Part shown: positions 16,581 through 25,532 of the stretch, one piece after another
Layout: every line of letters starts with the position of its first letter
Numbering within the stretch: position 1 is the first letter of the stretch
NCBI RefSeq assembly: GCF_000725495.1
Contig: NZ_JNZD01000013.1
Span: 1-64,000, forward strand
Length of the DNA: 64,000 nt
Direction: 5' to 3'
Source of the DNA: Streptomyces aureus
GTDB taxonomy: Bacteria; Actinomycetota; Actinomycetes; Streptomycetales; Streptomycetaceae
Notes under the pieces: generated by a model
What the model was told of the DNA's origin: nothing
Database searches by the model: none
What the model saw: only the letters and a program-made list of their open reading frames with translations
Made by a program: the position numbers and the translations under genes

Positions 16581-17720
16581 TTGATAGCCATCGAAGATGT
16601 CAGCAAGCGATACGCCGACGGCACGGTGGCCGTCGATCGCCTGTCCCTCCAGATACCGGACCACTCCATCACCGTTCTCGTCGGACCTTCGGGCTGCGGC
16701 AAGACCACCACGCTCCGCATGATCAACCGTATGATCGAGCCGAGCGGCGGCACGATCCGCGTCGACGGCCAGGACATCCGCGACCGGCCGGTCAACACCC
16801 TGCGCCGTTCCATGGGTTACGTCATCCAGAACGCCGGTCTCTTCCAGCACCGGACGATCCTGGACAACATCGCCACCGTTCCCCGGCTGCTCGGCTGGTC
16901 CAAGCAGCGCGCCCGCGAGCGGGCCGCGGACCTCATGGAGCGGGTCGGCCTCGACCCGGCCATGGCCCGCCGCTATCCGTACCAGCTCTCCGGCGGTCAG
17001 CAGCAACGGGTCGGCGTCGCCCGGGCGTTGGCGGCGGACCCGCCGATCCTCCTCATGGACGAGCCGTTCTCCGCGGTCGACCCCGTGGTGCGCCGGGGCC
17101 TTCAGGAGGAACTGCTGCGCATCCAGAGCGAACTGGGCAAGGCGATCGTGTTCGTCACCCACGACATGGACGAGGCGATCACCATCGGCGACCGGATCGC
17201 CGTGCTGCGCACCGGCGGCAGGCTCGCACAGTTCGCTGCCCCCGACGAGATCCTTTCGGCCCCGGCCGATCCGTTCGTCGAGGAGTTCCTCGGCTCGGAC
17301 CGGGGCATCCGCGGTCTGTCGTTCCTGTCCACCCGTGACCTGGAACTCGACAGCTCGCTCCTCCTCCCCCTCGGCTCCGACCGGCGGGAGACCGCCGAAC
17401 GCCTGCCCGAGGGGACGTCCGTGCTGGTCACGGACACGGACGGCAAGCCGCTCGGCTGGACCGAACCCGACGACTGGGACGGGGACACGAAGACCCTCGA
17501 ACCGGCCGGCCCGAGCTTCGAGGTGGGCCGCGACTCGCTGCGGGTCGCCCTGGACCGGGCCGTGCTGTCACCGACCGGACTCGCCGTCGGCGTGGACTCC
17601 TCCGGGAAGGTCCTCGGGGTCGTGGGGCAGGAACGGATCGCCGCGGCGATCCGGGCGGCCCGGCGCGGCCGGAAGGCGGACGCGCCGCAGGACGCGGCGG
17701 CGGTGAAGGCCGGGCGATGA
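16581..17720 (+). CDS. Osmoprotectant (glycine betaine/choline) ABC transporter ATP-binding protein
   Basis: A 379-residue ATPase of the OpuCA/ProV type. Walker A is GPSGCGKT (residues 35-42), the signature is LSGGQQQR, Walker B is ILLMDEP and the switch is VFVTHDMDEA. The C-terminal ~110 residues form a degenerate CBS-like part with LVTDTDGKPLGW, typical of osmosensing OpuA/OpuC ATPases. TTG 16581 was chosen because it gives the usual MIAIEDVSKRYADG start with AAGGG upstream. A GTG at 16527 would add 18 residues. Its stop overlaps the first permease start (ATGA). Confidence 0.88.
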   Translation: MIAIEDVSKRYADGTVAVDRLSLQIPDHSITVLVGPSGCGKTTTLRMINRMIEPSGGTIRVDGQDIRDRPVNTLRRSMGYVIQNAGLFQHRTILDNIATVPRLLGWSKQRARERAADLMERVGLDPAMARRYPYQLSGGQQQRVGVARALAADPPILLMDEPFSAVDPVVRRGLQEELLRIQSELGKAIVFVTHDMDEAITIGDRIAVLRTGGRLAQFAAPDEILSAPADPFVEEFLGSDRGIRGLSFLSTRDLELDSSLLLPLGSDRRETAERLPEGTSVLVTDTDGKPLGWTEPDDWDGDTKTLEPAGPSFEVGRDSLRVALDRAVLSPTGLAVGVDSSGKVLGVVGQERIAAAIRAARRGRKADAPQDAAAVKAGR

Positions 17721-18430
17721 ACGGGTTCTTCCACATACCGAGCGCCATCCAGAACAGCTACGGAAGCCTGATCGTCCTTCATCTGGAGGAGGCACTCCTG
17801 CCCGTGCTGGCCGGGCTGCTGCTGGCCCTGCCGATCGGGCTGCTGTGCGTCCACTACGACTGGCTGTACGCGCCGGTGCTGTGGACCTCGACGGTGCTCT
17901 ACGCGATCCCCTCGATCGCCTTCTTCGTGGTCCTCATCGACTACACCGGGCTGAGCCGGCTGACGGTGATGATCCCGCTGTGCCTGTACAGCCTCGTGGT
18001 GCTCGTCCCGGCGGTGGTCGACGGGGTCCGCTCGGTCCCCGAGGAGACGAACGCCGCCGCCTCGGCGATGGGCATCGGCCTCGTGCGCCGCTACTTCCAG
18101 GTCCAACTGCCCATCGCCGTACCGGCGATCCTGGCCGGGCTGCGGGTGGCCGTCGCCTCCAGCATCAGCCTGGTGAGCGTCGGCGCGCTGATCGGCAACC
18201 AGGGCGCGTTCGGCAACCTGCTGACCTACGCGCAGTTGTACCGGCTGCCGCGGCTCGCGGTGACGTCGGTGGTCACCACCGCCGTCCTCGCGATCGTGAT
18301 CGACGCCCTGCTGGTCCTGCTCCGGCGGGTCCTCACCCCCTGGCAGCCGCCCTCCGGCCGCGCGGCCGCCGGGCGCTCCGGGGCCACGTCCGGCGACTCC
18401 CCCGCGCGCACCGCGGAGGGCGCCTCGTGA
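17717..18430 (+). CDS. Osmoprotectant ABC transporter permease 1
   Basis: A 237-residue membrane protein with 5-6 helices and the binding-protein-dependent transport motif EETNAAASAMGIGLVRRYFQV in mid-protein (EAA-type loop), then VASSISLVSVGALIG. It starts inside the stop of the ATPase gene and its stop overlaps the GTG of the second permease, so the three are coupled. The C-terminal ~30 residues are a hydrophilic Ala/Ser-rich tail. Known OpuB/OpuC systems use two such permeases plus an external lipoprotein; that lipoprotein is at 24305-25264. Confidence 0.9.
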   Translation: MNGFFHIPSAIQNSYGSLIVLHLEEALLPVLAGLLLALPIGLLCVHYDWLYAPVLWTSTVLYAIPSIAFFVVLIDYTGLSRLTVMIPLCLYSLVVLVPAVVDGVRSVPEETNAAASAMGIGLVRRYFQVQLPIAVPAILAGLRVAVASSISLVSVGALIGNQGAFGNLLTYAQLYRLPRLAVTSVVTTAVLAIVIDALLVLLRRVLTPWQPPSGRAAAGRSGATSGDSPARTAEGAS

Positions 18431-19101
18431 ACGTACTGAACTTCATGCAGTCCTTCTTCAACGACGGATCCCACTGGCACGGCTACGACGGCATCCCGCA
18501 GCGCGTGTGGGAACACCTCCAGTACACGGCCGGGGCCCTCGGGATCGCAGCGGCCATCGGGCTGCCGGTCGGTCTGGTCACCGGGCACACCGGGCGGGGC
18601 GGCGACGTGCTCGCCTTCCTGTCCGCCGGGGCGCGCGCGCTGCCGACCTTCGGACTCCTGGTCCTGATGTTCGTCTGGCTGGGTCTGGGCATCGTGCCGG
18701 TGATGATCCCGCTCGTGGTGCTGGCGATCCCGCCCATTCTCATCACCACGTACGAGGCGATCCGTACCGTGGACCCCTCCCCCGTCGACGCCGCCCGGGG
18801 CATGGGCATGCCGGAGGCGCGGATCCTCTTCCAGGTGGAGGTCCCGGCCGCGCTCCCCCTGATCCTCAGCGGGCTGCGCTCGGCCACGATCCAGATCGTC
18901 TCGACGGCCACGATCGCGGCGTACGTGTCCCTGGGCGGGGTCGGCCGGTACATCCTGGACGGCCTCTACCAGCACAACTACGAGAAGGTGGCCGGCGGGG
19001 CCGCGCTCACGGCCCTGCTGGCGCTGCTGGTGCTGGTGCTGTTCTGGGCGGTGGGCCGGGTGGCGGTGTCCCCGGGCGTGCGCAGGCGCCGGGCGGCGTA
19101 G
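18427..19101 (+). CDS. Osmoprotectant ABC transporter permease 2
   Basis: A 224-residue membrane protein paired with the previous gene. It has the EAA loop motif AARGMGMPEARILFQVEVPA and the preceding helix LPTFGLLVLMFVWLGLGIVP. GTG 18427 overlaps the upstream TGA. It ends in a short basic tail (RRRRAA). A strong hairpin at 19128-19158 follows, convergent with the GTPase gene. Confidence 0.9.
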   Translation: MNVLNFMQSFFNDGSHWHGYDGIPQRVWEHLQYTAGALGIAAAIGLPVGLVTGHTGRGGDVLAFLSAGARALPTFGLLVLMFVWLGLGIVPVMIPLVVLAIPPILITTYEAIRTVDPSPVDAARGMGMPEARILFQVEVPAALPLILSGLRSATIQIVSTATIAAYVSLGGVGRYILDGLYQHNYEKVAGGAALTALLALLVLVLFWAVGRVAVSPGVRRRRAA

Positions 19102-19127
19102 GGACCCGAGACTCGGGACTCGGGCGG

Positions 19128-19158
19128 GGACGGGGACGGCTTCCGGCCGTCCCCGTCC
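19128..19158. terminator. Bidirectional hairpin between the permease gene and the conservon
   Basis: A 13-base perfect stem (GGACGGGGACGGC at 19128-19140 with its complement at 19146-19158) and a 5-base loop sits between two converging genes. Confidence 0.75.
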
Positions 19159-19162
19159 GCGC

Positions 19163-19774
19163 TCAGCCCTCGGCCCTGGCCAGGGCGTGTTCGAGGACGA
19201 CGAGCAGGGCGTCCCGTACGGAACCCCGGTCGCGGGCGTCGAACACGGTGAGCGGCACGTGGTCGGCGACGTCCAGGGCCCATCGCACGTCGTCCAGATC
19301 GTGTTCGATCTTGCCGTCGAAGGCGTTGACGGCGACCGCGAAGGGGATCTCGCGGTGCTCGAAGTAGTCGACGGCCGCGTAGCAGTCGTCCAGGCGCCGG
19401 GTGTCGACGATGACGAGTCCGCCGAGCGCGCCCTCGACGAGGTCGTCCCACATGAACCCGAAGCGCTCCTGCCCGGGGGTGCCGAACAGATAGAGCTTCA
19501 GGGTCGGGTCGAGCGTGACGCAGCCGAAGTCCATGGCGACCGTCGTCGTCACCTTCTCCGGGGTGTGCGTGAGGTCGTCGACACCGGCGGCGACCGAGGT
19601 GATCGACGCCTCGGTGGTGAGCGGTTCGATCTCTGAGATGGCCCCCACCGTCGTGGTCTTGCCCACGCCGAAGCCGCCCGCGATCACCATCTTCACCGGC
19701 AGCGGCGGCTGGGGACGCCCGTCGTCATCCCTCACGGATCGCGCCCCGGGAGTCGGGGACAGCTCGGAGACCAT
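19163..19774 (-). CDS. Conservon GTP-binding protein (CvnD-type)
   Basis: A 203-residue small GTPase-like protein of the Streptomyces conservon type. The P-loop is GGFGVGKTT (residues 33-41), the switch region includes TTTVAMDFGCVTLD, and G3 appears as FGTPGQERF. It should act at the membrane with the roadblock and DUF742 partners to relay state from the sensor kinase. The start overlaps the stop of the DUF742 gene by about 50 bases. It is the last gene of the minus-strand unit, ended by the hairpin at 19128-19158. Confidence 0.92.
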   Translation of the reverse strand: MVSELSPTPGARSVRDDDGRPQPPLPVKMVIAGGFGVGKTTTVGAISEIEPLTTEASITSVAAGVDDLTHTPEKVTTTVAMDFGCVTLDPTLKLYLFGTPGQERFGFMWDDLVEGALGGLVIVDTRRLDDCYAAVDYFEHREIPFAVAVNAFDGKIEHDLDDVRWALDVADHVPLTVFDARDRGSVRDALLVVLEHALARAEG

Positions 19775-20156
19775 CGATCACCCTTTTCAGAACGGAGACA
19801 TCACGGTGGGAGCGGGCCTGCGGCGCGTACAGGGCCAGTTGACCGTCGGCGCGGAGATCGTCGGCGAGGACCCGGACCACGTTCAAGTGCATCCTCAGTC
19901 TCGCGGCGATCTCCGCGAGCGACTGCGGCTCGCGGCAGACCGTGATGATGTCGCGGTGCTGATCGAAGACGAAGCGGTCCAGTGTCGCCAGCCCCGCATC
20001 GGTGGCCACCACCTGCGTCTCGATCGGTATCGGCGGGACGAGGCTGTCCCCGCCGGCGATCCGTCCCGCTGTCAGCAGGAACGGCCGGACGACCGAGGCA
20101 GGGCGCTCCGTGCTCCACGCGCCCTCACCTCCGCCCCTTGCCTCGCCGGACGTCAT
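19725..20156 (-). CDS. Conservon DUF742 protein (CvnC-type)
   Basis: A 143-residue DUF742 protein. It contains VRPFLLTAGRIAGGD at the start of the domain, a winged-helix-like middle (QSLAEIAARLRMHLNVVRVL) and the terminal motif SVLKRVIDGLRAV, which is usual for this family. ATG 20156 has a GGGGGAGG site at the right spacing. A GTG at 20189 would add 11 residues. It lies between the roadblock protein and the GTPase, as in other conservons. It overlaps the GTPase start by about 50 bases. Confidence 0.9.
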   Translation of the reverse strand: MTSGEARGGGEGAWSTERPASVVRPFLLTAGRIAGGDSLVPPIPIETQVVATDAGLATLDRFVFDQHRDIITVCREPQSLAEIAARLRMHLNVVRVLADDLRADGQLALYAPQARSHRDVSVLKRVIDGLRAVPDSRGAIREG

Positions 20157-20214
20157 CACGTCCTCCCCCTTCAGGTCGCGGCGCGTCACCGGTCATGTGA
20201 CGCGCCGTCGGACA

Positions 20215-20694
20215 TCAGCCGGCCGGGGCGATCCCCACGGTCCTCTTCAGCTCCATCACCAACTGCGGGCTGAGCACCGCGCCGGCCCGGTTGGCGAACA
20301 GGGTCATCTCGTAGGCGATGTTGCCGAGCTTCGCCTCCTTCGAGGCGACGACTCCGAGGACCGCTCCGGCGCCGAGCGAGGACACCAGGACGTGCCCTTC
20401 CTCCAGGTCGATGATGACCTTGTTGAGGCCCCCGAGGCCGTAGTTGCCGGAGGCCCCCATGGCGAGGCTGGTGATGCCGGAGACGATCGCCGCGAGCCGC
20501 TCGGAGTCGGCCTGGCCGCGCAGTTGGGAGACCGCGATGAGCAGTCCGTCGGAGGACACGCCGATCACGTCGACGACTCCGGCCGTCTCTGTGGCGAACC
20601 GGTTGAGCAGCCAGTTGAAGTCGGCAGCGGCGGTCCTCACGTCCGCCGTGGATTCCGCTGTGGGGGACTCGGGCCCGCCTGTCCACATGGTCAC
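20215..20694 (-). CDS. Roadblock/LC7 domain protein (CvnB-type)
   Basis: A 159-residue roadblock protein that starts with a short acidic leader and enters the domain at DFNWLLNRFATETAGVVDVI, followed by GVSSDGLLIAVS. It continues through a long helix and ends KRTVGIAPAG. GTG 20694 overlaps the stop of the sensor kinase gene (GTGA). An ATG at 20688 is the alternative. It probably binds the sensor output together with the GTPase. Confidence 0.92.
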   Translation of the reverse strand: MTMWTGGPESPTAESTADVRTAAADFNWLLNRFATETAGVVDVIGVSSDGLLIAVSQLRGQADSERLAAIVSGITSLAMGASGNYGLGGLNKVIIDLEEGHVLVSSLGAGAVLGVVASKEAKLGNIAYEMTLFANRAGAVLSPQLVMELKRTVGIAPAG

Positions 20695-23600
20695 GTGCTC
20701 ATGCCTTCCGGGGAAGAGGGTCTTCTGTTCTGGGGATCGGGACCGGCCGGGGCGCCGGGTCTGCCGCCCGGCCGGGTCACCGCGGTCGTGTGGTCCTCGG
20801 CCGCGCTCTCGCGTTCGGCCCGCAGGACGGCGGCCTCGAACTCGTCGATCTCGGAGCGGGCCGCCTCGGCGTCCGTGGGCTGCCAGGACGGGGGTCTGCG
20901 ATGGGGCGGTGGTGCGGCGGGGCGGGGCAGCCGGCTCGACGCGGTGGCCGACTGCAGCGTCGCGCCGCGCACCCTGCGCCGCAACGGACCGGCCTCCCCG
21001 GGCCGCTCGGGGCCGGCGGGCGGCGTGGCCCCGTACCCGGCTCCGGTCCGGGACCCGCCGAACGGGGCGGCCTCCGGTCCTGCACCGGGGCGGGAGCCGG
21101 TGGGCACCGTGGTCCCGGGGCCGACACCGGGGCGGCGGCTCGTCAACGGCGCGCCTTCGGGGCCGGCGCCAGGGCGGGGGCCGGTGAACCGTGCGCCGCC
21201 CTCGGGTCCGGCGCCGGGACGGGCGTCGGGGAACCGCGCGGCCTCGGGACCGGCGCCGGGACGGGTGCCTGGGAAACGTGCACCCTCGCCACCGGCACCG
21301 GGGCGGGAGCCGGTGAACGGCGCGCCCTCCGCACCCGCGCCGGGCCGGGAACCGGTGAACGGATCGGCCTCGGCGCCGACAGCGGGCCGGGGGCCGGCGA
21401 AGGGATCAGCCTCAGGTCCGGAGCCGGGACGGGAGCCGGTGAACGAATCGGCGCCGACGCCGGACTGTGAGCCGGTGAACGGATCCTCTCCGGGGCCGAC
21501 ACCCGGGCGGGAGCCGGTGGGTACCGCGGTCCCGGGACCGGCGCCGGGACGGGAGCCGCTGAACGGATCGGCCTCGGCTCCGGAGCCGGGAAGGGGGCCG
21601 CTGAACGGCGCGGCCTCGGGACCGGCAGCAGGACCGGACCCGGCGAACGGCGCGCCCTCGGGTCCGGCGCCGGGGCGGGGACCGGTGGGCGCCGTGGTGC
21701 CAGGTGCGGCGCCGGGGCGAGGGCCGGTGGGTGCTGTGGACCCGGGTGCGGCGCCGGGGCGGAGGCCGCCGTGTGTCGTCGCCCGCTCCGCACCGCTGTC
21801 CGCCGTCTCCGAACGGCGGGCGTGGCCCGGGGACTCCCCGGTCCTGGACCAGGCGGGCACCCGGCGGGGCAGGCCCGCGGGTCCGGGCGGGGCCTCGACC
21901 TGCGCCCTGCGCGGCTCGGCCGGGCCGGAGCGGCGCGCGGGCGGCTCGATCCGCGGGGCCCGCACGGCGGCGGAGCCCGGGTCACCGGACACGAGATGGG
22001 TCGCGGGCACCGCGACGGTGGCGGTGACACCCCCGCCCGGGGTACGGGACAGCGCCACCTCGATGCCCCAGCGCCGGGACAGACCGCCGACCACGAACAG
22101 ACCGAGGACCTCCGTCGGCGCCAGGTCGAGGCGTTCGCGCCGGATCAGCCGGGCGTTCTCCTGCTCCAGCCGCTCGGGGCTCATCCCGAGTCCGTGGTCG
22201 ATGATCTCGACGAGGGCTCCGCCCCCTTGGTGGCGGGGCCGCAGGACGACCTCGACTCCGCTGGTCGCCGGGGAGAACATCACGGCGTTCTCCAGGAGTT
22301 CGGCGAGCATCAGCGTCAGATCGCCGACGATGTCGGGGACGACGGTGACATCGCCCTCGGCGTGCGGGGTGACGCGCTGGTAGCCCTCGATCTGGCCGAG
22401 CGAGGCGCGGACGATGTTGCTGAGCCGCATCGGCTCGGTGTTGAGACCGGTCTCGCTGATCCCGGCGAGCAGCATGAGGCTGTCGGCGTTGCGCTGGAGA
22501 CGGACGGCGATGTGGTCGATGCGGTAGAGCCGGTCGAGCACCTCGGGGTCGGTCTCGCCACGCTCCACCGAGTCGATCAGGGCGAGTTGACGTGCGGTCA
22601 GATTGCTGACGCGGCGTCCGACGTTGCCGAACATCTCGGCGATGTTGCGCCGGCTGACGACCTGGCGTGCCAGCAGCGCGCCGGCGGTGACCTGGACCTG
22701 GTTGAACGCCTCGGCCAGTTCGCCGATCTCGTCGCGCACCGGGACCGGGACGGCCTCCAGTCGCGGCGGGCTCGCGTCGTCGGCGTCGTCGTCCGCGACG
22801 CGGGCCAGTTCGGTCTTGGCCGCGCCGGCCACGTGCTGGGCCGCGGCCGTGAGGGTGCGTACGGTCCGGACGACGGAGCGCCGGGTGAGTACGGAGAACA
22901 TCAGCCAGGCGGCGAAGGCGGCCAGGCTGCCGGCGATCAGCCACAGGACCCGCCACCAGGCGGCGTTCGACGCGTCCTGGGCGCTCCCGGCGATCTCGCC
23001 GATCAGCGACTGGACGATCTTCAGCCGGTTCTCGGCCTGCCGCTCGTACGTGGGACCCGCGCGCAGTGCCTCGCCGAGCGCGGCCCGCAACTGGGTCGCG
23101 TTCTCGGCGACCAGCGCTCCGGGGTCGACCTGGAGCGCGGCCCAGTGCTGGGCGATGACGCTCTGGTAGGGGCTGTGCTCGATCTGGGCGAGATCGGTGC
23201 CCTGTTCCGGGCCGGCGAACCGGGTGAACCGGTCGGCCTGGTAGGTGTACTGCTCGTAGTCGCCGACGGCGGCGGTGAACTCGATCAGCGCGTTGGCATC
23301 GCGGGTGCGGGCGGCGAACACGCTGGTCTCGAAGGAGGCGTGGGCGGTGTCCGCGCGCAGCAGCGCGTCGAGCAGACCGCCCGCCGAGGAGGAGGACTCG
23401 CTGCCCGACCGGCCGAGACCGAGGCCGTCGATGAGCCCCTCGATCACCGATCCGTACGCCGGGTCGATGTTGTCGGCGGGGATCGGACCCTGCTCGACGG
23501 TCTGGCGGAGGCTGTCCAGGCCTTCGAGTTCCTTCAGTGCCTGCGCCTCGCCGTCCGGCAACCGGTCGCCGTAGACGGAGCGGACGGCGGCGATGCGGAC

Positions 23601-23960
23601 GCTGACCTTGTCCTGCGCCGCCAGATAGGCGGCCGTGTCCGGCGCGCTCTTGCCCGAGCCGGCCGCCTCGTAGCGCAGGGAGACCAGCAGGGCCTGCCGG
23701 TGCTCGGTCTGCACGGCGTCGATGAGCTTCGTCACCTGCACACTGTCGCGCACCAGCCGGGCGGTGTCGGCGGCGGACCGGGCCCGCCCCATCTCGCCGG
23801 AGACGACGTAGGCGAGCATCACGGAGATGACGGCGAGCGGCACGATCACCAGGACGTTGAGCTTCCGGCGGAAGGGCCAGCGGTCCAGCAGGGACGGTGT
23901 CCGGCCGGTCCCGAGAGCCGTTGCCGGCGGCCCCGAGGCGGCTTTTCTGTGCGCGGGCAC
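20691..23960 (-). CDS. Nitrate/nitrite-sensing-domain histidine kinase-like protein (CvnA-type)
   Basis: A 1089-residue membrane sensor that heads a conservon. TM1 is about residues 34-55, the NIT sensing domain about 60-330, TM2 about 334-357 and HAMP after it. A dimerisation region contains RLYRIDHIAVRLQRNADSL with a candidate His483. An HATPase domain spans about 535-655 (ELLENAVMFSP, DHGLGM). Residues 732-985 are a Gly/Pro-rich tandem repeat of about 14 residues per unit. A conserved tail follows (SEIDEFEAAVLRAERES). GTG 23960 follows a perfect AAGGAGG site. No cytochrome P450 (CvnE) was seen. The repeat is unusual in length and regularity. Confidence 0.92.
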   Translation of the reverse strand: MPAHRKAASGPPATALGTGRTPSLLDRWPFRRKLNVLVIVPLAVISVMLAYVVSGEMGRARSAADTARLVRDSVQVTKLIDAVQTEHRQALLVSLRYEAAGSGKSAPDTAAYLAAQDKVSVRIAAVRSVYGDRLPDGEAQALKELEGLDSLRQTVEQGPIPADNIDPAYGSVIEGLIDGLGLGRSGSESSSSAGGLLDALLRADTAHASFETSVFAARTRDANALIEFTAAVGDYEQYTYQADRFTRFAGPEQGTDLAQIEHSPYQSVIAQHWAALQVDPGALVAENATQLRAALGEALRAGPTYERQAENRLKIVQSLIGEIAGSAQDASNAAWWRVLWLIAGSLAAFAAWLMFSVLTRRSVVRTVRTLTAAAQHVAGAAKTELARVADDDADDASPPRLEAVPVPVRDEIGELAEAFNQVQVTAGALLARQVVSRRNIAEMFGNVGRRVSNLTARQLALIDSVERGETDPEVLDRLYRIDHIAVRLQRNADSLMLLAGISETGLNTEPMRLSNIVRASLGQIEGYQRVTPHAEGDVTVVPDIVGDLTLMLAELLENAVMFSPATSGVEVVLRPRHQGGGALVEIIDHGLGMSPERLEQENARLIRRERLDLAPTEVLGLFVVGGLSRRWGIEVALSRTPGGGVTATVAVPATHLVSGDPGSAAVRAPRIEPPARRSGPAEPRRAQVEAPPGPAGLPRRVPAWSRTGESPGHARRSETADSGAERATTHGGLRPGAAPGSTAPTGPRPGAAPGTTAPTGPRPGAGPEGAPFAGSGPAAGPEAAPFSGPLPGSGAEADPFSGSRPGAGPGTAVPTGSRPGVGPGEDPFTGSQSGVGADSFTGSRPGSGPEADPFAGPRPAVGAEADPFTGSRPGAGAEGAPFTGSRPGAGGEGARFPGTRPGAGPEAARFPDARPGAGPEGGARFTGPRPGAGPEGAPLTSRRPGVGPGTTVPTGSRPGAGPEAAPFGGSRTGAGYGATPPAGPERPGEAGPLRRRVRGATLQSATASSRLPRPAAPPPHRRPPSWQPTDAEAARSEIDEFEAAVLRAERESAAEDHTTAVTRPGGRPGAPAGPDPQNRRPSSPEGMST
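21006..21767 (-). repeat. Tandem 42-base repeat coding a Gly/Pro-rich linker inside the sensor kinase
   Basis: About 17 degenerate units of 14 residues (consensus GSRPGAGPEADPFT with variants such as TAVPTGSRPG) run from residue 732 to about 985. The DNA reads as repeating GGGCCGG-like blocks. It lies between the ATPase domain and a conserved acidic tail, so it may be a flexible tether. Repeat number is expected to vary between strains. Confidence 0.85.
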
Positions 23961-24304
23961 CCAACCTCCTTGACTTCATTCCCCGTTGGAAGCCCGAGAG
24001 CAGGGCCTGCGTGGATCAGTGGTCACGAGCGAACGCGATCGGGCCGACAAGTGGAAGGGGGCCCTCGACGCGGCCAACACTAGCGGCTGCCGTCAGAGTA
24101 CGGCCATGATCAACCTAAAAGTGGCCCGTCAGGACGCCTGATTCGCTCCCGTATCGGTCACGTTGCGCCTACAGGCTGAAGCTGTACGGTCCCCATCAGT
24201 GATCTATTCGTGTCTTGACGGTAGTTGAGGCGGCTCGATTGGATCGTCAGGACCGTCACCCGCGCCCGACCAGCTTCCTCCGCCCCACCGATTGCCAAGT
24301 CTGG
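23961..24304. other. 344-base divergent regulatory gap
   Basis: This gap separates the conservon (minus) and the osmoprotectant-binding lipoprotein (+). It holds the perfect AAGGAGG site for the kinase (23963-23971, minus strand) and a TTGACG box at 24215-24220 without a convincing -10. No gene was seen. Confidence 0.5.
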
Positions 24305-25264
24305 ATGACCAACGTGACCATCGCCAGAAGCACTCGAACCACTGCAACTTCCGCTGTTTCCCTGCTGGTTGTGGCCGCCGCCGCGCTGACGGGCTGCGGC
24401 TCCTCCAACGACTCGGACGCCAAAGACCCGTTGAAGGGCGACACCGCCAAGGCCGGTACGGTCGTGGTCGGTTCCAACAACTTCCCCGAGAGCATCCTGC
24501 TCGCCGACATCTACGGCGAGGCGCTCAAGTCCAAGGGAATCAAGGTCAGTTACAAACTGAACATCGGCAGCCGCGAGACCACGTACGGCCTGATCAAGAA
24601 CGGTACGATCACGGTCCTTCCCGAGTACAACGGCGCACTGCTCGCCTATCTCGACGCCAAGGCCGCGCCGAAGTCCGTCGACGAGACGAACCAGGCCATC
24701 TCCGCGAAGCTCGACCCGAAGCTCTCGCTGCTGGTCCCGTCCGAGGCACAGGACAAGGACGCCATCGCGGTGAACGAGGAGACGGCCAAGAAGTACAACC
24801 TCACGGCCAAGTCGAGCATCAGCGACCTCGCCGACGTGGCGAAGGACATGGTCGTCGGCGGCTCTCCCGAGTTCCAGACGCGGCAGCAGGGCCTGAAGGG
24901 CCTGAAGTCCCTCTACGGGCTGGACTTCAAGAGCTTCAAGGCGCTGGATGCGGGCGGCCCGCTCACGGTGACGGCCCTCCAGAAGAACAACATCCAGGCC
25001 GCCGACGTCTTCACCACCGACCCGGGCATCGGCAAGAACAAGTTCGTCGTGCTGCAGGACCCGAAGAACCTCTTCGGGTTCGAGAACGTGACGCCGCTGA
25101 CCTTCCGGAGCGGTCTGCCGGCGGCGGGTGTCTCGGTCCTCAACGACGTCTCGTCGAAGCTCGACACCGACACCCTGGTCAAGCTCAACGGTGACGTGCA
25201 GAACGGCAACAAGGACCCGCTGGACGTGGCCAAGAACTGGCTGGCCTCGGCGGGCCTGAGCTGA
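24305..25264 (+). CDS. Osmoprotectant-binding lipoprotein (OpuC/ProX-like substrate-binding protein)
   Basis: A 319-residue lipoprotein. The signal segment includes SAVSLLVVAAAALTGC with a lipobox cysteine near residue 36. The mature part reads AGTVVVGSNNFPESILLADIY and continues in the QAT family pattern (NIGSRETTYGLIKNG). The family binds glycine betaine, choline or carnitine outside the membrane. It matches the ATPase and permeases at 16581-19101, but the conservon separates them. Nearby GTG 24314 is another possible start. Confidence 0.9.
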   Translation: MTNVTIARSTRTTATSAVSLLVVAAAALTGCGSSNDSDAKDPLKGDTAKAGTVVVGSNNFPESILLADIYGEALKSKGIKVSYKLNIGSRETTYGLIKNGTITVLPEYNGALLAYLDAKAAPKSVDETNQAISAKLDPKLSLLVPSEAQDKDAIAVNEETAKKYNLTAKSSISDLADVAKDMVVGGSPEFQTRQQGLKGLKSLYGLDFKSFKALDAGGPLTVTALQKNNIQAADVFTTDPGIGKNKFVVLQDPKNLFGFENVTPLTFRSGLPAAGVSVLNDVSSKLDTDTLVKLNGDVQNGNKDPLDVAKNWLASAGLS

Positions 25265-25299
25265 CGCCGGGACCCGCGGGGGGCTGACGGGTGGCCCCG

Positions 25300-25323
25300 G
25301 GCCGGGAGACCGAACTCCCGGCC
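25300..25323 (+). terminator. Hairpin after the osmoprotectant-binding lipoprotein
   Basis: A 9-base stem (GGCCGGGAG at 25300-25308 with CTCCCGGCC at 25315-25323) and a 6-base loop, 36 bases after the stop. No clear T tract follows. Confidence 0.55.
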
Positions 25324-25448
25324 GGGCCGCCCGCACCGCCACCCCGGACAGGCATCCCGGACAGGCATCCCGGACTGCCGTCCCCGTGAAGAGGACAGGC
25401 CCCCCGGTCCGGCCTCCCGGCAAGACGGCGCCGAACACAGCGCGCGGC

Positions 25449-25504
25449 GCACAGCACATGGCGCACAGCGCATGGCGTACAGCGCATGGCGTACAGCACA
25501 TGGC
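25449..25504. repeat. Four tandem 14-base units upstream of the lyase-like gene
   Basis: The units are CACAGCACATGGCG, CACAGCGCATGGCG, TACAGCGCATGGCG and TACAGCACATGGCA, end to end. Two copies of a 13-base unit (CCCGGACAGGCAT) lie at 25343-25368. They fill much of the leader of the following gene. Confidence 0.8.
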
Positions 25505-25532
25505 ACATGGCTCAGGAGAAAGAACGTCCGGC

